From GCA-2715645 sp042095375 (GTDB lineage: Bacteria; Bacteroidota; Bacteroidia; Cytophagales; MED-G16), in the NCBI GenBank assembly GCA_042095375.1, contig JBELBJ010000053.1, positions 1-5,996 of the forward strand: a stretch of DNA of 5,996 nt. The letters are read 5' to 3'. Made by a program: the position numbers and the translations under genes. Position 1 is the first letter of the stretch; every line of letters begins with the position of its first letter. This document shows positions 5,561 to 5,996 of this stretch, one piece after another. The notes beneath the pieces are model-generated. The model saw only the letters and a program-made list of their open reading frames with translations, did not search any database and had not been told where the DNA came from.

Positions 5561-5996
5561 AGTAGTAGTAGGAATAGATATAGGTGGAACTATAACTAAA
5601 ATTGGATTGATTGATAAAAATGGTAAGTGTATTTCAAAAATTTCTTTTAGAACTAAAGAAAATAATGATTTTGATGATTTTATAAAAAATATAAACGATT
5701 CAATAATAAAGTTAAATAATAAAAATTTAGATATTTCGTCTATTGGTATTGGAGCTCCAAATGCAAATTCATTGGAAGGAACTATAGAAACACCTGCCAA
5801 TTTAAAATGGAAAGGTAAATTAGAAATAATTAAAAAATTAAAAAACTTTTTTAATATACCAATAAAATTATCTAATGATGCAAATTGTGCTGCTATGGGT
5901 GAAATGCTTTATGGAAATGCAAAATCATTTAGTGATTTTATTGTAATTACTTTAGGAACAGGTCTTGGAAGTGGAATTGTATCAAATGGGAAACTT
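5553..5996 (+). CDS. ROK-family sugar kinase (glucokinase-like), N-terminal part
   Basis: An open frame from ATG at 5553 to the window edge, giving 148 codons with no stop, roughly half of a normal ROK protein of about 300 residues. It opens with the phosphate-binding motif in VVVGIDIGGT (D9, G11, G12, T13) and continues with GIGAPNAN at 65-72, TPANLKWKG at 80-88, SNDANCAAMGE at 107-117 (D109 is the expected catalytic base) and ITLGTGLGSGIV at 132-143. ROK proteins that keep these motifs phosphorylate glucose, N-acetylmannosamine, N-acetylglucosamine or related sugars with ATP. There is no N-terminal helix-turn-helix, so this is a kinase and not a repressor. The zinc-binding cysteine motif and C-terminus lie outside the window, so the sugar cannot be told. 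It overlaps the msrB stop by 8 bases and is probably co-transcribed and coupled to it. Confidence 0.93.
   Translation, partial: MNKVVVGIDIGGTITKIGLIDKNGKCISKISFRTKENNDFDDFIKNINDSIIKLNNKNLDISSIGIGAPNANSLEGTIETPANLKWKGKLEIIKKLKNFFNIPIKLSNDANCAAMGEMLYGNAKSFSDFIVITLGTGLGSGIVSNGKL

Noticed and set aside
5537..5800. Minus-strand open frame of 87 codons
   Set aside because: Antisense to the msrB end and ROK kinase start, both with clear family motifs; it is a shadow frame.

Overview
The window is strongly AT-rich and almost fully coding. Genes sit 1 to 6 bases apart or overlap, starts lack a purine-rich Shine-Dalgarno sequence, and at least one start follows a TAnnTTTG-type promoter element. YaaA, MsrB, the ROK kinase and the serine hydrolase all read like Bacteroidota proteins. 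I infer a small-genome, probably free-living or marine, member of Bacteroidota (Flavobacteriia-like). No rRNA, tRNA, mobile element or CRISPR array is visible.

Left and centre (5103 down to 151, minus strand): one tightly packed five-gene operon. In transcription order it encodes a DUF1611 P-loop protein of the DgcN type (D-glutamate N-acetyltransferase), an enolase-superfamily racemase/epimerase of the DgcA / L-Ala-D/L-Glu epimerase type, an exported beta-lactamase-fold serine hydrolase, a probable lipoprotein of unknown function with a calcium-binding-like loop, and the peroxide-stress protein YaaA. Junctions are -11, +1, +1 and +6 bases, so the genes are probably co-transcribed and partly translationally coupled. 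The first two genes suggest D-glutamate use: D-Glu to N-acetyl-D-Glu to N-acetyl-L-Glu. The exported hydrolase resembles the beta-lactamase domain that Bacteroidota often fuse to NagZ-type glycosidases, so peptidoglycan is a plausible source of the D-Glu. This link is inferred. Beyond yaaA, after a 96-base spacer, the first 18 codons of a probable membrane protein run off the left edge on the same strand.

Right (5195 to 5996, plus strand): a divergent pair separated from the operon by a 91-base intergenic region. It comprises msrB (methionine sulfoxide reductase B) and, overlapping it by 8 bases, the 5' part of a ROK-family sugar kinase cut by the window edge. An unusually perfect 12-bp inverted repeat with a 4-base loop lies inside the msrB coding sequence.

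The most interesting content is the dgcN-dgcA pair in an apparent Bacteroidota operon with an exported hydrolase and an unrecognised lipoprotein. The msrB hairpin comes next.
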